NCBI RefSeq assembly: GCF_016804325.1
Contig: NZ_CP043627.1
Coordinates: 2,431,001-2,495,000, forward strand
DNA: 64,000 nt
Direction: 5' to 3'
Source of the DNA: Methylobacterium aquaticum
GTDB taxonomy: Bacteria; Pseudomonadota; Alphaproteobacteria; Rhizobiales; Beijerinckiaceae
Shown here: positions 50,400 through 60,651 of the stretch, piece after piece
Numbering within the stretch: position 1 is the stretch's first letter
Layout of the letters: every line of letters begins with the position of its first letter
Program-made: the position numbers and the translations under genes
Notes under the pieces: generated by a model
The model's database searches: none
What the model was told of the DNA's origin: nothing
Seen by the model: the letters and a program-made list of their open reading frames with translations, nothing else

Positions 50400-50918
50400 A
50401 TGCGCCGCCTGATCCTGCTTCGCCACGCCAAGTCCGACTGGCCGGACGGCACCTCGGACGTCGACCGGCCGCTCGCTCCCCGCGGGCGGGAGGCCGCGCC
50501 CAAGATGGCCGCCTACCTGGCGGCGGAGGGCCTGATCCCCGACCGGGTGCTGGTCTCGCCGGCCCGGCGCACGCAGGAAACCTGGGACCTCGTCAAGCCG
50601 GCCCTCGGTGCGGTGCCGGACGAGACCGTGCCGCAGATCTACGAGGCCCCGGTCTCGCGCCTCCTCGACGTGGTGCGCTCCATCCCGGACGAGGCCGCGA
50701 CCGCCCTGATGATCGGCCACAATCCGGGCTTCCAGGACCTCGCCCGGCTGCTCTCGAAGCCGGGCGAGGCCCGGCGGGCGCTGACCAAGAAGTACCCGAC
50801 GGCGGCGATCACGGTGATCGACCTGGCGGTGGACGCGTGGGCCAAGGTCGAGGCCGGGGCGGGGGATGTCGAGCGGTTCGTGACGCCGAAGAGCCTCGGG
50901 CACGGCGAGGACGAATAG
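50400..50918 (+). CDS. SixA-type histidine phosphatase
   Basis: This is a 172-residue protein with the RHG-type catalytic start MRRLILLRHAKSDWPDG (His9), second-site arginine in LVSPARRTQETWDLVK and histidine in TALMIGHNPGFQDLARLLSK. SixA phosphatases dephosphorylate histidine-phosphotransfer proteins. Members of this short group are widespread in Rhizobiales. It starts four bases after the MoxR gene and is probably co-transcribed with it. Confidence 0.87.
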   Translation: MRRLILLRHAKSDWPDGTSDVDRPLAPRGREAAPKMAAYLAAEGLIPDRVLVSPARRTQETWDLVKPALGAVPDETVPQIYEAPVSRLLDVVRSIPDEAATALMIGHNPGFQDLARLLSKPGEARRALTKKYPTAAITVIDLAVDAWAKVEAGAGDVERFVTPKSLGHGEDE

Positions 50919-50997
50919 GCGAAGGGGCGGTGCCGTCGTCGGTGTGATCGAAGCAGGTCTGTCCGGGGAAAACACCTTCTAGAATCTTGCGCGGGAT

Positions 50998-51149
50998 CCC
51001 CTCTCCCGTGTGGGAGAGGGGTAGGGGTGAGGGTGGAGACGGTGCCGCAATAACCCTGAACAGTTGAGCTGCGCAGCTCGACGCCCAGTGATTTTTCCGG
51101 AGCCCGAGCCACCCTCACCCCCGGCCCCTCTCCCACACGGGAGAGGGGA
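50998..51149. repeat. C/G-rich long palindrome, family 2, copy C (spacer 50919-51283)
   Basis: This is a hairpin in the 365-bp gap after the SixA gene. Its left arm (CCCCTCTCCCGTGTGGGAGA from 50998, then GGGGTGAGGGTGG to 51036) is the near-complement of the right arm ending at 51149 (CCCCTCTCCCACACGGGAGA). The inner sequence has a smaller GAGCTGCGCAGCTC palindrome. The rest of the gap (51150-51283) shows no gene; its promoter, if any, is not evident. Confidence 0.8.
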
Positions 51150-51283
51150 GATGAGCCATTTCCTTTCCCGAACAGCCCTGCAGTCCACTGGGAAGAGGAG
51201 AAACCTGCACCACCCTCGTCGGAACGCATCGGCCAATCCATCGCTTGAGACAGGCTTAGCTTCATCAACGCAAACAGAACCCC

Positions 51284-52473
51284 GTGATCCTCACCGCCTT
51301 TCTCGCCCTGACCCTCGCGGCCGGCCCTGCGACCGACGAGGCCGCCGCCCTGATCCGGGATGGCGCCACGCATCTGCGTGACGGGCTCGCCGCTGCGTCC
51401 GTCCTGGCAACGCCGGCACGCGAGATGCCGGTCTACCGGCCCGAGGCGCGGGCGGTGTCGAACTGGCGCAGCGAAACGAGGGATGGTCTCCTGCCGCTCT
51501 CCCTCGCCTGGACCGCCTGGGCGGCATCGAGCGATCCGGCCTTCGTGGCCCGCTGCGTCAAGCTCAACAATTACTGGTGCATCAAGCGGGCGCACTGGGA
51601 CGGCGAGATCGGCGGCGACCAGGAGGGCCATACCGGCTTTGCCACCGCCGGGCAGGGGGCCGATGCGGCGGTGTCGCTGCTGCGGCGCTATTACGGCGAG
51701 TACGGGCGCCGCTCGGCCCTAGCGATCGTCCGCCGCTGGGCGCCGGCCGAATGTGGTGCCCCGGTCGCCGCGCGGGCGCTCGCCCCGGCGGGCCGGGCCT
51801 CGCCAGCCCGGGCGGCCTCGCCGGCGCTCGCCGCCCTGGCACCCCAGGGGATCGGCCGCACCCTGCGGGCACGCTTCCTCGCCGGCCACGGCCGCGGCGG
51901 TGCCCCGCGGCGGATCGCGCGGGCGCCGAGCCGCCCTGCCGCCGCAGCCCGCCCCGTCGCCGGCAACGCGCTGCGGGTCCAGCCCTGGTCGGCGCTCGCC
52001 CGGATGCAGGGGCGGCCGCGCCAGCCGGTCCGCGCCGTCAGAGCGGCGCCGCTCCCCACCATCGCCGCCGGCATCGGCGAGACGACGCGCCCGATCGCGG
52101 CGATCGAGCCGGGACGGGTCCTCGACGGCACCCGCCTCGCGGCGGAAGCCGCCGCCCTGCCGACGCTCGCCGCCGCCCTGGTCTCGGCCCTGCCGGCGGC
52201 CCTGCGCCCGCCCGCGCCGCTCTGCGGCTCGGACGAGATCCGCATCCAGAACTACGCCGCCCGCATCGCCGGCAGCGTCGGCGTGAAGCCCGGGGACGAT
52301 CTCGGCCTGTTCACCCCGACGGCCACGCCACCGAGCGCCTCGCCCCGGTGCTGCTGGCGATGTCCTCGGTCGAGCTCGGGGCCTTGCGGGCGAGCCCGGC
52401 CCTCGTCGCCGCGGCCATCGCCCGGGCCGAGGCCGAGCGCGCGGGAAGCCGGCAGGCGCAAGCCGCACCGTGA
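51284..52473 (+). CDS. Exported Ala/Arg/Pro-rich hypothetical protein (frameshifted in this assembly)
   Basis: This is a 396-residue protein once one G is added at about 52318, joining DLGLFTPD to GHATERLAPVLLAMSSVELG. A signal peptide begins MILTAFLALTLAAGPA. Residues 90-155 have a lysozyme- or glucosaminidase-like look (VKLNNYWCIKRAHWDGEIGG, EGHTGFATAGQGADAAVSLL), with paired cysteines at C90, C98 and C157 approximately. A low-complexity basic linker (GHGRGGAPRRIARAPSRPAA) follows, then a helical end. The family is not recognised. A periplasmic, peptidoglycan-related role is a guess. Confidence 0.65.
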
Positions 52474-52552
52474 GGCCGGTGCGCTCGGAGCCCTTGCGGA
52501 ACCCTCGTGTCCGCGCCACCTCCCCGGTCACGATGAAGCGAGAGCGTAGAGC

Positions 52553-54019
52553 GTGCCGCCCCTGACCGACCTCGCCGCGCGTGCCGGCTCCCTCGCCAAG
52601 TCCGTCACCGAGGCGACGCGCTCCCTCGCCGAGGCCTCGAACGACCTCTTGGTCCAGCCGACCGTGCGGCTCGGCGTCACCGGGCTCGCCCGCTCCGGCA
52701 AGACGGTGTTCACTACCGCCCTGGTGCATCAGCTCACCGGCCTGCACCCGCTGCCGGCGCTCCGCGCCTCGCAGGAGGGCCGCCTGCGCCGGGCCCGCCT
52801 GGTGCCGCAGCCCGACGACGCGGTGACGCGCTTTCCCTACGAGGACCATTTCGCGGCCCTGACCGAGACGCGGCACTGGCCGCGCTCGACCGACCGGATC
52901 AGCCAGCTGCGCCTCGAGATCGATTACGAGCGCAAGAGCGGCTGGCGCACCGGACCGGCGAGCCTGATGGTCGACATCGTCGATTACCCGGGCGAGTGGC
53001 TGCTCGACCTCGCGTTGATCGAGCAGACCTTCGAGGGCTGGTCGCGCGAGACGATCGCCGCCGCCGAGCGCCCCGGCCGGACCGCGATGGCGGCGCCCTG
53101 GCTCGCCTCCTTAAGGGCTCTCGATCCGAACCAGCCCCTCGACGAGATCGTGGCCGAGCGGGCGAGCGAGGCGTTCACGCTCTACCTCGCCGCCGTGCGC
53201 GCCGGGCCCGAGGCGGTGGCGACGACGCCGCCGGGCCGCTTCCTGATGCCGGGCGACCTCGCCGGCTCGCCGGCCCTGACCTTCGCGCCCCTGATCCTGA
53301 ACGGCCCGGTCAACCCCGACAGCTTGGGCGGCCTGATGCAGCGCCGCTTCGAGGCCTACAAAACCCGGGTGGTGACGCCGTTCTTCCGCGACCATTTCCA
53401 GCGCATCGACCGCCAGATCGTGCTGGTCGACGTGCTGGCCGCGGTCGATGCCGGGGCGGCGGCCCTCGCCGAGCTGGAGGAGGCCCTGGACCGGGTGCTG
53501 ATGAGCCTGCGGGTCGGGCGCAACACCCTGCTGTCGCGGTTCTTCGCGCCGCGGGCGGACAAGATCCTGTTCGCCGCCACCAAGGCCGACCACCTCCACC
53601 ATACCAGCCACGACCGGCTCGACGCGCTGCTGCGCCTCCTCGTCGCCCGCTCGCTAAGGCGCACGGAGGCCGCGGGCGCCCATGTCAGCACCCAGGCGCT
53701 GGCCTCCGTACGCTCGACCCGCGAGACGGTGGTGCATGACGGGCCGCACGCCTTCCGGGCGGTGGCCGGCACGCCGGAGGCGGGCGAGACCATCGACGGC
53801 GAGACCTTCGACGGCGAGACGGAAGCGGCGATCTTCCCCGGCGAGTTGCCGGAGCGGCCCGAAGCCGTGCTCGAAGGCGCGGTGACGCCGGGCTCGCTGC
53901 GCTTCCCGCGCTTCCGGCCGCCGCAGGTGTCCCGCGATGCGCTCGGCCGCCCGGGCCGCCTGCCGCAGATCCGCCTCGACCGCGCCCTGAACTTCCTGAT
54001 CGGCGACCGCCTCGCCTGA
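52553..54019 (+). CDS. ycjX: YcjX-like P-loop GTPase/ATPase
   Basis: This is a 488-residue protein (GTG 52553). The P-loop is VTGLARSGKTVFTTALVHQL, with DUF463 family motifs SLMVDIVDYPGEWLLDL (switch-like) and LFAATKADHLHHTSHDRLDA (nucleotide specificity TKAD). A short acidic repeat TIDGETFDGETEAA lies in the C-terminal third. YcjX proteins are stress-linked and normally paired with YcjF, as here (nine-base gap). The start gives the canonical N-terminal helix (LAKSVTEATRSLAEASNDLL). Confidence 0.9.
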   Translation: MPPLTDLAARAGSLAKSVTEATRSLAEASNDLLVQPTVRLGVTGLARSGKTVFTTALVHQLTGLHPLPALRASQEGRLRRARLVPQPDDAVTRFPYEDHFAALTETRHWPRSTDRISQLRLEIDYERKSGWRTGPASLMVDIVDYPGEWLLDLALIEQTFEGWSRETIAAAERPGRTAMAAPWLASLRALDPNQPLDEIVAERASEAFTLYLAAVRAGPEAVATTPPGRFLMPGDLAGSPALTFAPLILNGPVNPDSLGGLMQRRFEAYKTRVVTPFFRDHFQRIDRQIVLVDVLAAVDAGAAALAELEEALDRVLMSLRVGRNTLLSRFFAPRADKILFAATKADHLHHTSHDRLDALLRLLVARSLRRTEAAGAHVSTQALASVRSTRETVVHDGPHAFRAVAGTPEAGETIDGETFDGETEAAIFPGELPERPEAVLEGAVTPGSLRFPRFRPPQVSRDALGRPGRLPQIRLDRALNFLIGDRLA

Positions 54020-54027
54020 GGGTCCTG

Positions 54028-55077
54028 ATGACCAATCCCCCGACCCACAAGCCCCGCGCCTTCCGCCTGCCGCCGGCTGGCACCCCCGAGGCCCCGGCCG
54101 CCCCGCCGCCGCCCGGCACCGAGACGGCGCTCGCCGACGGCGTGCGGATGGTGGAGGAGCCGTTCGAGATCGTCGAGGCCGCCGACGGCGTCGCCGTGCC
54201 GGTGGCGCCGCGCGCGCGCGCGCCTTGGGCGACCCTGCTGCTCTCGGCGCTGGGGGGGCTGGCCTCGCTCGGCATCGGGCTCGCCATCGAGCGGCTGATC
54301 GCCGATCTCTTCTCCGCCGCGCCCTGGCTCGGCATCCTGGCGCTCGTGCTGCTGGCGGTCGCGGTGGTGGCGCTCGCGGCCATCGTCTGGCGCGAGGTGG
54401 CGGGCGTGCTGCGCGAGCGCCGCATCGAGGCGTTGCGCGAGGAGGCCCTCGACGCGCTCCGCTCCCGCGACCACAGCGCCGCCAAGGCCGTGGTGCGCCA
54501 GCTCTCCGGCCTCTATGCCGAGCGCCCGGCGATGAGCGCGGCCCGCGCGCGGCTCGCCGCCCTCGACGACCAGATCCTCGACGTCGAGGACCGGATCGGC
54601 ATCGCCGAGGCCGAGTTGCTCAGCACCCTCGACCGCTCCGCCAAGGCCGCGGTGGCGGAGGCCGCCAAACAGGTCTCGGCGGTGACGGCGTTGAGCCCGC
54701 GGGCGATCGTCGATGTCGGCTTCGTGATCTTCGCGGCCGTGCGGCTCTTGCGCCGCATCGCCACCATCTATGGCGGCCGGCCCGGCCTGTTCGGCTTCCT
54801 GCGCCTCGCCCGGGCGGCGCTCGCCCATCTCGCCGTCACCGGCAGCGTCGCGGTCGGCGACAGCCTGGTGCAATCGGTGCTGGGCCTCGGCGTCGCCGCG
54901 CGGATCTCGGCGAAGCTCGGGGAGGGGGTGCTGAACGGGTTGATGACGGCGCGGTTCGGGCTGGCGGCTCTGGCGGTGTGCCGGCCGCTGCCGTTCACCC
55001 GGGAGCCGGCGCCGCGGTTGGGGGATGTGGCGGGGGAGTTGGTGCGGGGTGGCGAGGAGCGGGAGGCCTCACGGTAG
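54028..55077 (+). CDS. ycjF: YcjF-like membrane protein (TIGR01620/DUF697)
   Basis: This is a 349-residue protein. A Pro-rich N-terminus (residues 1-60) precedes two membrane spans (WATLLLSALGGLASLGIGLA, LGILALVLLAVAVVALAAIV). The DUF697 domain follows (VRQLSGLYAERPAMSAARAR, AVTALSPRAIVDVGFVIFAA), ending with another hydrophobic hairpin (ALAHLAVTGSVAVGDSLVQS). It forms an envelope-stress pair with YcjX. Its last nine bases overlap the 3' end of the convergent LysR gene. Confidence 0.88.
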   Translation: MTNPPTHKPRAFRLPPAGTPEAPAAPPPPGTETALADGVRMVEEPFEIVEAADGVAVPVAPRARAPWATLLLSALGGLASLGIGLAIERLIADLFSAAPWLGILALVLLAVAVVALAAIVWREVAGVLRERRIEALREEALDALRSRDHSAAKAVVRQLSGLYAERPAMSAARARLAALDDQILDVEDRIGIAEAELLSTLDRSAKAAVAEAAKQVSAVTALSPRAIVDVGFVIFAAVRLLRRIATIYGGRPGLFGFLRLARAALAHLAVTGSVAVGDSLVQSVLGLGVAARISAKLGEGVLNGLMTARFGLAALAVCRPLPFTREPAPRLGDVAGELVRGGEEREASR

Positions 55078-55974
55078 GGCACTGCTCCCATCGCCGCCGA
55101 TCCGCTCCGCCGCGAACCTCTCCCGCAACCAAGCCGCCGCCGGCCCGCACGGCCGCTGCTTGTGCCACACCAGTTCCAGCGCGATCGGCCAATCCCCCTG
55201 GTCGAACTGCAGATCCGGCGTGACGAGGTACGGCGCGGTTAGCGAGGCCGCGATGACGTGGTCGGTGACGAAGGCCCAGCCGATCCCGTGCTTGACCATC
55301 TCGAGGATCACCCAGTGGCTCTCGACCCACCACACCTCGGCGGCGACCCGCAGGCGGCGCTTCTCGGGGCCGTCGCTACGGGCGGCGACCAGAATCTGGC
55401 GGTGGCGCTTCAGTTCCTCCCACTCCACCCGGGCCTTGGCCAGCGGGTGGTCGCGGCCGCAGACGAGCTTGAGCGGCACCCAGCCGATGGTCTGGAAGCC
55501 GAGTTCCGTCGGCAGGACCTCCTGGCGCCACATCACGCCGAGATCGGCGGCGCCCGACTGCACCATGCGGCTGACATCCTCCATCAGCGGGAAGAGCAGT
55601 TCGAGTTCCACGTAAGGAAAGGCACGGGCGAACTCGGCGAAGAGGGCGCCGAGCGCGTGCTCGGGGTAGAGCTCGTCGATGGCGACGACCAGCCGGCTCT
55701 CCACCCGCTGCTCCAGGCTGGTCGCCACGCCGATCAGGTGCTCGCGCCGGTCGAGCACCACCCGGGCCTCCGAGAGCAGCCGCTCCCCCGCCGGCGTCAG
55801 GACCGGGTTGCGGCCGGCCCGGCTGAACAGCTCCAGCCCCAGATCCGCCTCGAGATTCGCCACCTGGGTGCTGACGGCCGATTGCGCCTTGCGCAGCAGG
55901 CGCGCCGCGCCGGAGAACGAGCCCGCCTCGGCCGCCGCCACGAAGGCCTGGAGCTGGTCGAAGGAGACGGCCAT
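55069..55974 (-). CDS. LysR-family regulator divergent from a PACE efflux gene
   Basis: This is a 301-residue protein (start MAVSFDQLQAFVAAAEAGSF). The winged helix-turn-helix is at residues 1-60 (GAARLLRKAQSAVSTQVANL, LELFSRAGRNPVLTPAGERL) and the two-lobe effector domain follows (LVVAIDELYPEHALGALFAE, GADLGVMW, HWVILEMVKHGIGWAFVTDH). It is divergent from the PACE transporter gene with 89 bases between starts, the usual layout where the LysR protein controls the efflux gene. The intergenic AACTTGCGAGACGG region is the likely operator. Confidence 0.9.
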   Translation of the reverse strand: MAVSFDQLQAFVAAAEAGSFSGAARLLRKAQSAVSTQVANLEADLGLELFSRAGRNPVLTPAGERLLSEARVVLDRREHLIGVATSLEQRVESRLVVAIDELYPEHALGALFAEFARAFPYVELELLFPLMEDVSRMVQSGAADLGVMWRQEVLPTELGFQTIGWVPLKLVCGRDHPLAKARVEWEELKRHRQILVAARSDGPEKRRLRVAAEVWWVESHWVILEMVKHGIGWAFVTDHVIAASLTAPYLVTPDLQFDQGDWPIALELVWHKQRPCGPAAAWLRERFAAERIGGDGSSALP

Positions 55975-56063
55975 CCATCCGATTCCGCGATACGTCCCAA
56001 CTTGCGAGACGGAGTATCGCAGATAGAACGCGGCGGACCAATCGCAGCGTTCAGAGCCAGACC

Positions 56064-56507
56064 ATGCGCAGCACACGCGACCGGATTCGTCACGCGCTCC
56101 TGTTCGAGGCCATCGGCCTCGCGCTGATCATCCCGCTCGGGACCGTGCTGTTCGGGCTGCACGCTTCGCAGATGGGCGTGATCGGCGTCAGTAGCGCCAT
56201 GGCGGCGACGGGGTGGAACTACGTCTACAATCTCGGCTTCGACCACGCGATGCAGCGATTTGCCGGGCACACGCGCAAGAGCTTAGCCCTTCGGGTCGCC
56301 CATGCCGTGCTGTTCGAGGCAGGCTTGCTGGTGATCCTGCTGCCGCCGATCGCCTGGTATCTCGGCATCGGCCTCGTCGAGGCCTTCGTGATGGATATCG
56401 CGATCGCGCTGTTCTACGTGGCTTACGCCTTCGTCTTCAACCTGGCCTATGATCGGGCCTTCCCGCTGAAGAGCTGGGGCGAGGTTGCGGCGGAGCCGTC
56501 CCGTTGA
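56064..56507 (+). CDS. PACE-family (chlorhexidine-type) multidrug efflux transporter
   Basis: This is a 147-residue inner-membrane protein with four spans in two repeated halves. Each half has the family motif RIRHALLFEAIGLALIIPLG and RVAHAVLFEAGLLVILLPPI (the conserved FE pair), plus WNYVYNLGFDHAMQRF and YVAYAFVFNLAYDRAFP. PACE proteins export biguanides, acriflavine or short diamines using the proton gradient. The gene is divergent from its probable LysR regulator. Confidence 0.92.
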   Translation: MRSTRDRIRHALLFEAIGLALIIPLGTVLFGLHASQMGVIGVSSAMAATGWNYVYNLGFDHAMQRFAGHTRKSLALRVAHAVLFEAGLLVILLPPIAWYLGIGLVEAFVMDIAIALFYVAYAFVFNLAYDRAFPLKSWGEVAAEPSR

Positions 56508-56564
56508 GTGCTTTGTCTCCTGGGTCGGGTTGGTGATCCGACACGGACGCCAACACCTCGGAAC

Positions 56565-56704
56565 GTCATCCTGGGGCCCGGCGCAGCCGGGAACCCGGGA
56601 TCCATAACCGCTGACGCTTCAGGATCGGGCGATCAGCGTCCCGCGTCGTCCAGCACCGTCAGCGGTTATGGATCCCGGGTTCCGCTGCGCGGCCCCAGGA
56701 TGAC
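56565..56704. repeat. 140-bp palindromic repeat, family 1, copy B
   Basis: It has the same length and design as 308-447, bounded by GTCATCC and its complement GGATGAC. The 25-bp arms at 56592-56616 and 56657-56681 are identical to those of copy A, whereas the central 40 bases differ (AGGATCGGGCGATCAGCGTC). It fills the gap between the PACE gene and pobA, which are convergent. Confidence 0.85.
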
Positions 56705-56763
56705 GATGGAGAGTTGGAAGCCGTCTCACCACCCCGCGAAGCACCGAAGCCCGTTTGCGATCG

Positions 56764-57975
<1,212 letters not shown>

Positions 57976-58117
57976 TTACGATCATGGCGCCACCGTTGCC
58001 CGGCGGCTGCTTCATGCCCCGGAACGTGAACCGCGCCGGCCCGGTTGACGATGGACGGGGCGAGGAAAAAGTTGGATTTTCCGTCGATCCCGCCCGTCCC
58101 GCGAGACACCGCCCGGA

Positions 58118-59017
58118 ATGCGCCCCGATCCCGTCCAACCCCCTGCGGTGCCGCATTTCTTTCTCTACGGCGAGGCGCCGAGGGACGCCGACGACCGTTT
58201 CCTGCATCTGGAAGCCTTGGACGATCGCAGCCGCCCGAACCGCTGGACCATCCGCCCGCACGTCCATTCGAGCCTGCACCAGTTGCTGCTGATCGCCGAT
58301 GGCGGCGGCGAGATGCGGGCCGAGGCGGAGCTGTTCGCCGTCGCGCCGCCCTGCCTGCTGGTGGTGCCGGCCGGCACCGCCCACGGCTTCCGCTTCGCCG
58401 ACGGCACGGTGGGGACGGTGCTGACCCTCTCGGCGCGCTACCTGCGCGACCTGTGCGGGCGCGAGCCGGACCTGGCGGCGCTCTTCGCCGGCCCTGCTTC
58501 CCTCGTCCTGCCGGAGCCGGGCCCGGTCGAGGAGGCGGTGGCGGAGCTTGCCCGGGAACTGGCCTGGGCGGCGCCGGGCCGGCGCGGCGCCATCGAGGCC
58601 CATCTGATGCTGATCCTGGTCGCCGGCCTGCGCCGGCTCGCCGCGACGCGCGAGCCGCCGGCCTCGCCGGGGCCGCAGGCGCTTCTGACCGCACGCTTCC
58701 GCGAGGCAGTCGAGGCGCATCACCGCCGTGAGCGGCCGCTGATCGCCTATGCCGAGGAACTCGGGGTGACCGAGGCGCGGCTGCGCGCCGCCTGCCGGGC
58801 GGTGACGGGCTCGAGCCCCGGCCGGATCATCCGCGAGCGCCGCCTCTTGGAGGCCAAGCGCAGCCTGCTCTATTCCGACCTCGGCATCGCCGAGATCGCC
58901 TACGGCCTCGGCTTCACCGACCCGGCCTATTTCTCGCGCTTCTTCGCCAAGGGCACCGGCGAGTGCCCGCGGGCGTTCCGTGACAGGCGCGGCGCGGACA
59001 GGGGAGAGACGCGATGA
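58118..59017 (+). CDS. pobR: AraC-family regulator of pobA
   Basis: This is a 299-residue protein with an N-terminal cupin sensor (RWTIRPHVHSSLHQLLLIAD, PPCLLVVPAGTAHGFRFADG) and a C-terminal AraC DNA-binding domain (AEELGVTEARLRAACRAVTG, ERRLLEAKRSLLYSDLGIAE, GLGFTDPAYFSRFFAKGTGE). Divergent from pobA over 154 bases (57964-58117), it matches the AraC-type PobR activators that respond to 4-hydroxybenzoate. The start is ATG 58118; upstream sequence in frame is weak. Confidence 0.9.
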   Translation: MRPDPVQPPAVPHFFLYGEAPRDADDRFLHLEALDDRSRPNRWTIRPHVHSSLHQLLLIADGGGEMRAEAELFAVAPPCLLVVPAGTAHGFRFADGTVGTVLTLSARYLRDLCGREPDLAALFAGPASLVLPEPGPVEEAVAELARELAWAAPGRRGAIEAHLMLILVAGLRRLAATREPPASPGPQALLTARFREAVEAHHRRERPLIAYAEELGVTEARLRAACRAVTGSSPGRIIRERRLLEAKRSLLYSDLGIAEIAYGLGFTDPAYFSRFFAKGTGECPRAFRDRRGADRGETR

Positions 59018-59943
59018 CGAGCGAGGACGGATCGAGCCGGCGAGGACTGACCCGCCAAGGTTTCCTGGGTGCCGCGCTGGCGGCCTCCGTCGGGGGCGGA
59101 GCCGCCGCACAGGCGACGGAGCTGCACCGGCGGCCGATCCCGGCGAGCGGCGAGACCCTGCCGGTGATCGGGCTCGGCACCTGGCGCGGCTTCGATGTCG
59201 GGGCAAAGCCCGCCGAACGGACGCCGTTGCGCGAGGTGGTGGCGACCTTGCTCGCCAAGGGCGGAAAGGTGATCGATTCCTCGCCGATGTACGGCCGGGC
59301 CGAAGGCGTCACCGGCGAGCTGCTGGCAGGGCTCAACGCTCGCGAGCGCCCGTTCCTCGCCACCAAGGTCTGGACCAGCGGCCACGAGGCGGGCATCGCC
59401 CAGATGACGCGCTCGCTCCAGCTCCTGCGCACCGACCGCCTCGACCTGATGCAGATCCACAACCTGCTCGACTGGCGCGTCCACCTGCCGACCCTGCGGG
59501 AATGGAAGGCGCGAGGACGGATCCGCTATCTCGGCATCTCGCACTATACCGAGAGCGCCTACGACGCCGTCGAGGCGGTCCTGAAGGCCGAGCGGCTGGA
59601 CTTCCTCCAGATCAACTACGCCCTCGACGACCGGGCGGTGGAGGAGCGCCTGCTGCCGCTCGCGGCGGACAAGGGGGTCGCGGTTCTGGTCAACCGGCCC
59701 TTCGGCGGCGGCGGGCTCCTGCGCCGCCTCGGATCCGCGCCGCTGCCGGATTACGCGCCGGAGATCGGCTGCAGCTCCTGGGCCGAGATCCTGCTGAAAT
59801 ACGTCGTCTCCCATCCGGCCGTGACCTGCGCCATTCCCGGCACCGCCGATCCCGGCCACATGGCGGCGAACCTGCGCGCCGGTACCGGTCCGCTGCCGGA
59901 CGAACCCTTGCGCCGCCGCATGGCCGCGACCCTGCCGCTCTGA
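59014..59943 (+). CDS. Aldo/keto reductase with twin-arginine signal
   Basis: This is a 309-residue protein. The Tat-like signal SSRRGLTRQGFLGAALAASV precedes a cleavage-like site. The catalytic tetrad is in VIDSSPMYGRAEG (Asp, Tyr), FLATKVWTSG (Lys) and DLMQIHNLLD (His). The barrel continues with GRIRYLGISHYTESAYDAVE and IPGTADPGHMAANL. It reduces carbonyls with NADPH, possibly as a folded Tat-exported protein. It overlaps the pobR stop by four bases, so it is likely part of the PobR transcript. The 279 bases after it (59944-60222) hold no gene. Confidence 0.88.
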   Translation: MTSEDGSSRRGLTRQGFLGAALAASVGGGAAAQATELHRRPIPASGETLPVIGLGTWRGFDVGAKPAERTPLREVVATLLAKGGKVIDSSPMYGRAEGVTGELLAGLNARERPFLATKVWTSGHEAGIAQMTRSLQLLRTDRLDLMQIHNLLDWRVHLPTLREWKARGRIRYLGISHYTESAYDAVEAVLKAERLDFLQINYALDDRAVEERLLPLAADKGVAVLVNRPFGGGGLLRRLGSAPLPDYAPEIGCSSWAEILLKYVVSHPAVTCAIPGTADPGHMAANLRAGTGPLPDEPLRRRMAATLPL

Positions 59944-60222
59944 ACCCGGGTGGGCCGCAAGGAATAGTCAAGTCTCCAGCCGGCAAGACGGCGAACAAGC
60001 GCGGCCATAGCCCAGTCGATCCGCGGACAGGCGCGCCCCTGCTCGCCATATTGCTGCCGTTCTGCCTGTGTTAATGATCCGCCATCCACATCGTTTCTCG
60101 TCCAGCGCGCGACCGCCCGTGTTCGCGCAGCGGGATGTTGCGGTCCCATCGCAACGCTCTGCCACGCTGTCCAAAAACGGGCCGGCGCGTCCACGCGGCC
60201 GGGCTCGACCACAGGGGGTTCC

Positions 60223-60609
60223 ATGCTCAAGTCGTCCGTCGCCGCTCTCGTCCTGTGCGCCGCCCTGCCGGCCGGCCTGCAAGCGGCGGAGGGGCGGAGC
60301 TTCAACGGCACCTGGTCGGTGCAGCTCGTCACCGATTCGGGTCTGTGCGACAGCCGCTACACCGTCTCGCTCGCCATCGCCGACGGCGACGTGCGGGTGG
60401 CCTCGACGGGGGAGGGCGGCGCGAGCGTGAGCGGCCGCATCGGATCCGACGGCCAGGTCGGCCTCACCGTCCGCCACGGCTCGGCCAGCGGTGCCGCCTC
60501 GGGCCGGCTCCAGGCCAATTCCGGTTCCGGCACCTGGAACGTCTCCGCCCTCTGCACCGGCCGCTGGACCGCGCAGCGCCGCACCGCCCGGGTCGCGCAG
60601 GCCGACTGA
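60223..60609 (+). CDS. Small exported hypothetical protein
   Basis: This is a 128-residue protein with signal peptide MLKSSVAALVLCAALPAGLQ ending AAE. The mature part starts GRSFNGTWSVQLVTDSGLCD and is beta-rich, Gly/Ser/Thr-rich (ASVSGRIGSDGQVGLTVRHG), with two cysteines (SGLCDSRYTV, NVSALCTGRW) likely to pair. It resembles the small heat-shock-like or lipocalin-sized exported proteins common in methylobacteria, without a named family. It ends three bases before a terminator. Confidence 0.65.
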   Translation: MLKSSVAALVLCAALPAGLQAAEGRSFNGTWSVQLVTDSGLCDSRYTVSLAIADGDVRVASTGEGGASVSGRIGSDGQVGLTVRHGSASGAASGRLQANSGSGTWNVSALCTGRWTAQRRTARVAQAD

Positions 60610-60611
60610 CG

Positions 60612-60640
60612 GAATCGCTGCACGACGCAGCGATTCCTTA
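60612..60640 (+). terminator. Hairpin terminator
   Basis: GAATCGCTGC (60612-60621) pairs perfectly with GCAGCGATTC (60627-60636), with loop ACGAC; a short CTTAT follows. It ends the small exported gene before the convergent prophage repressor gene. Confidence 0.7.
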
Positions 60641-60651
60641 TCCGCCCGTCT

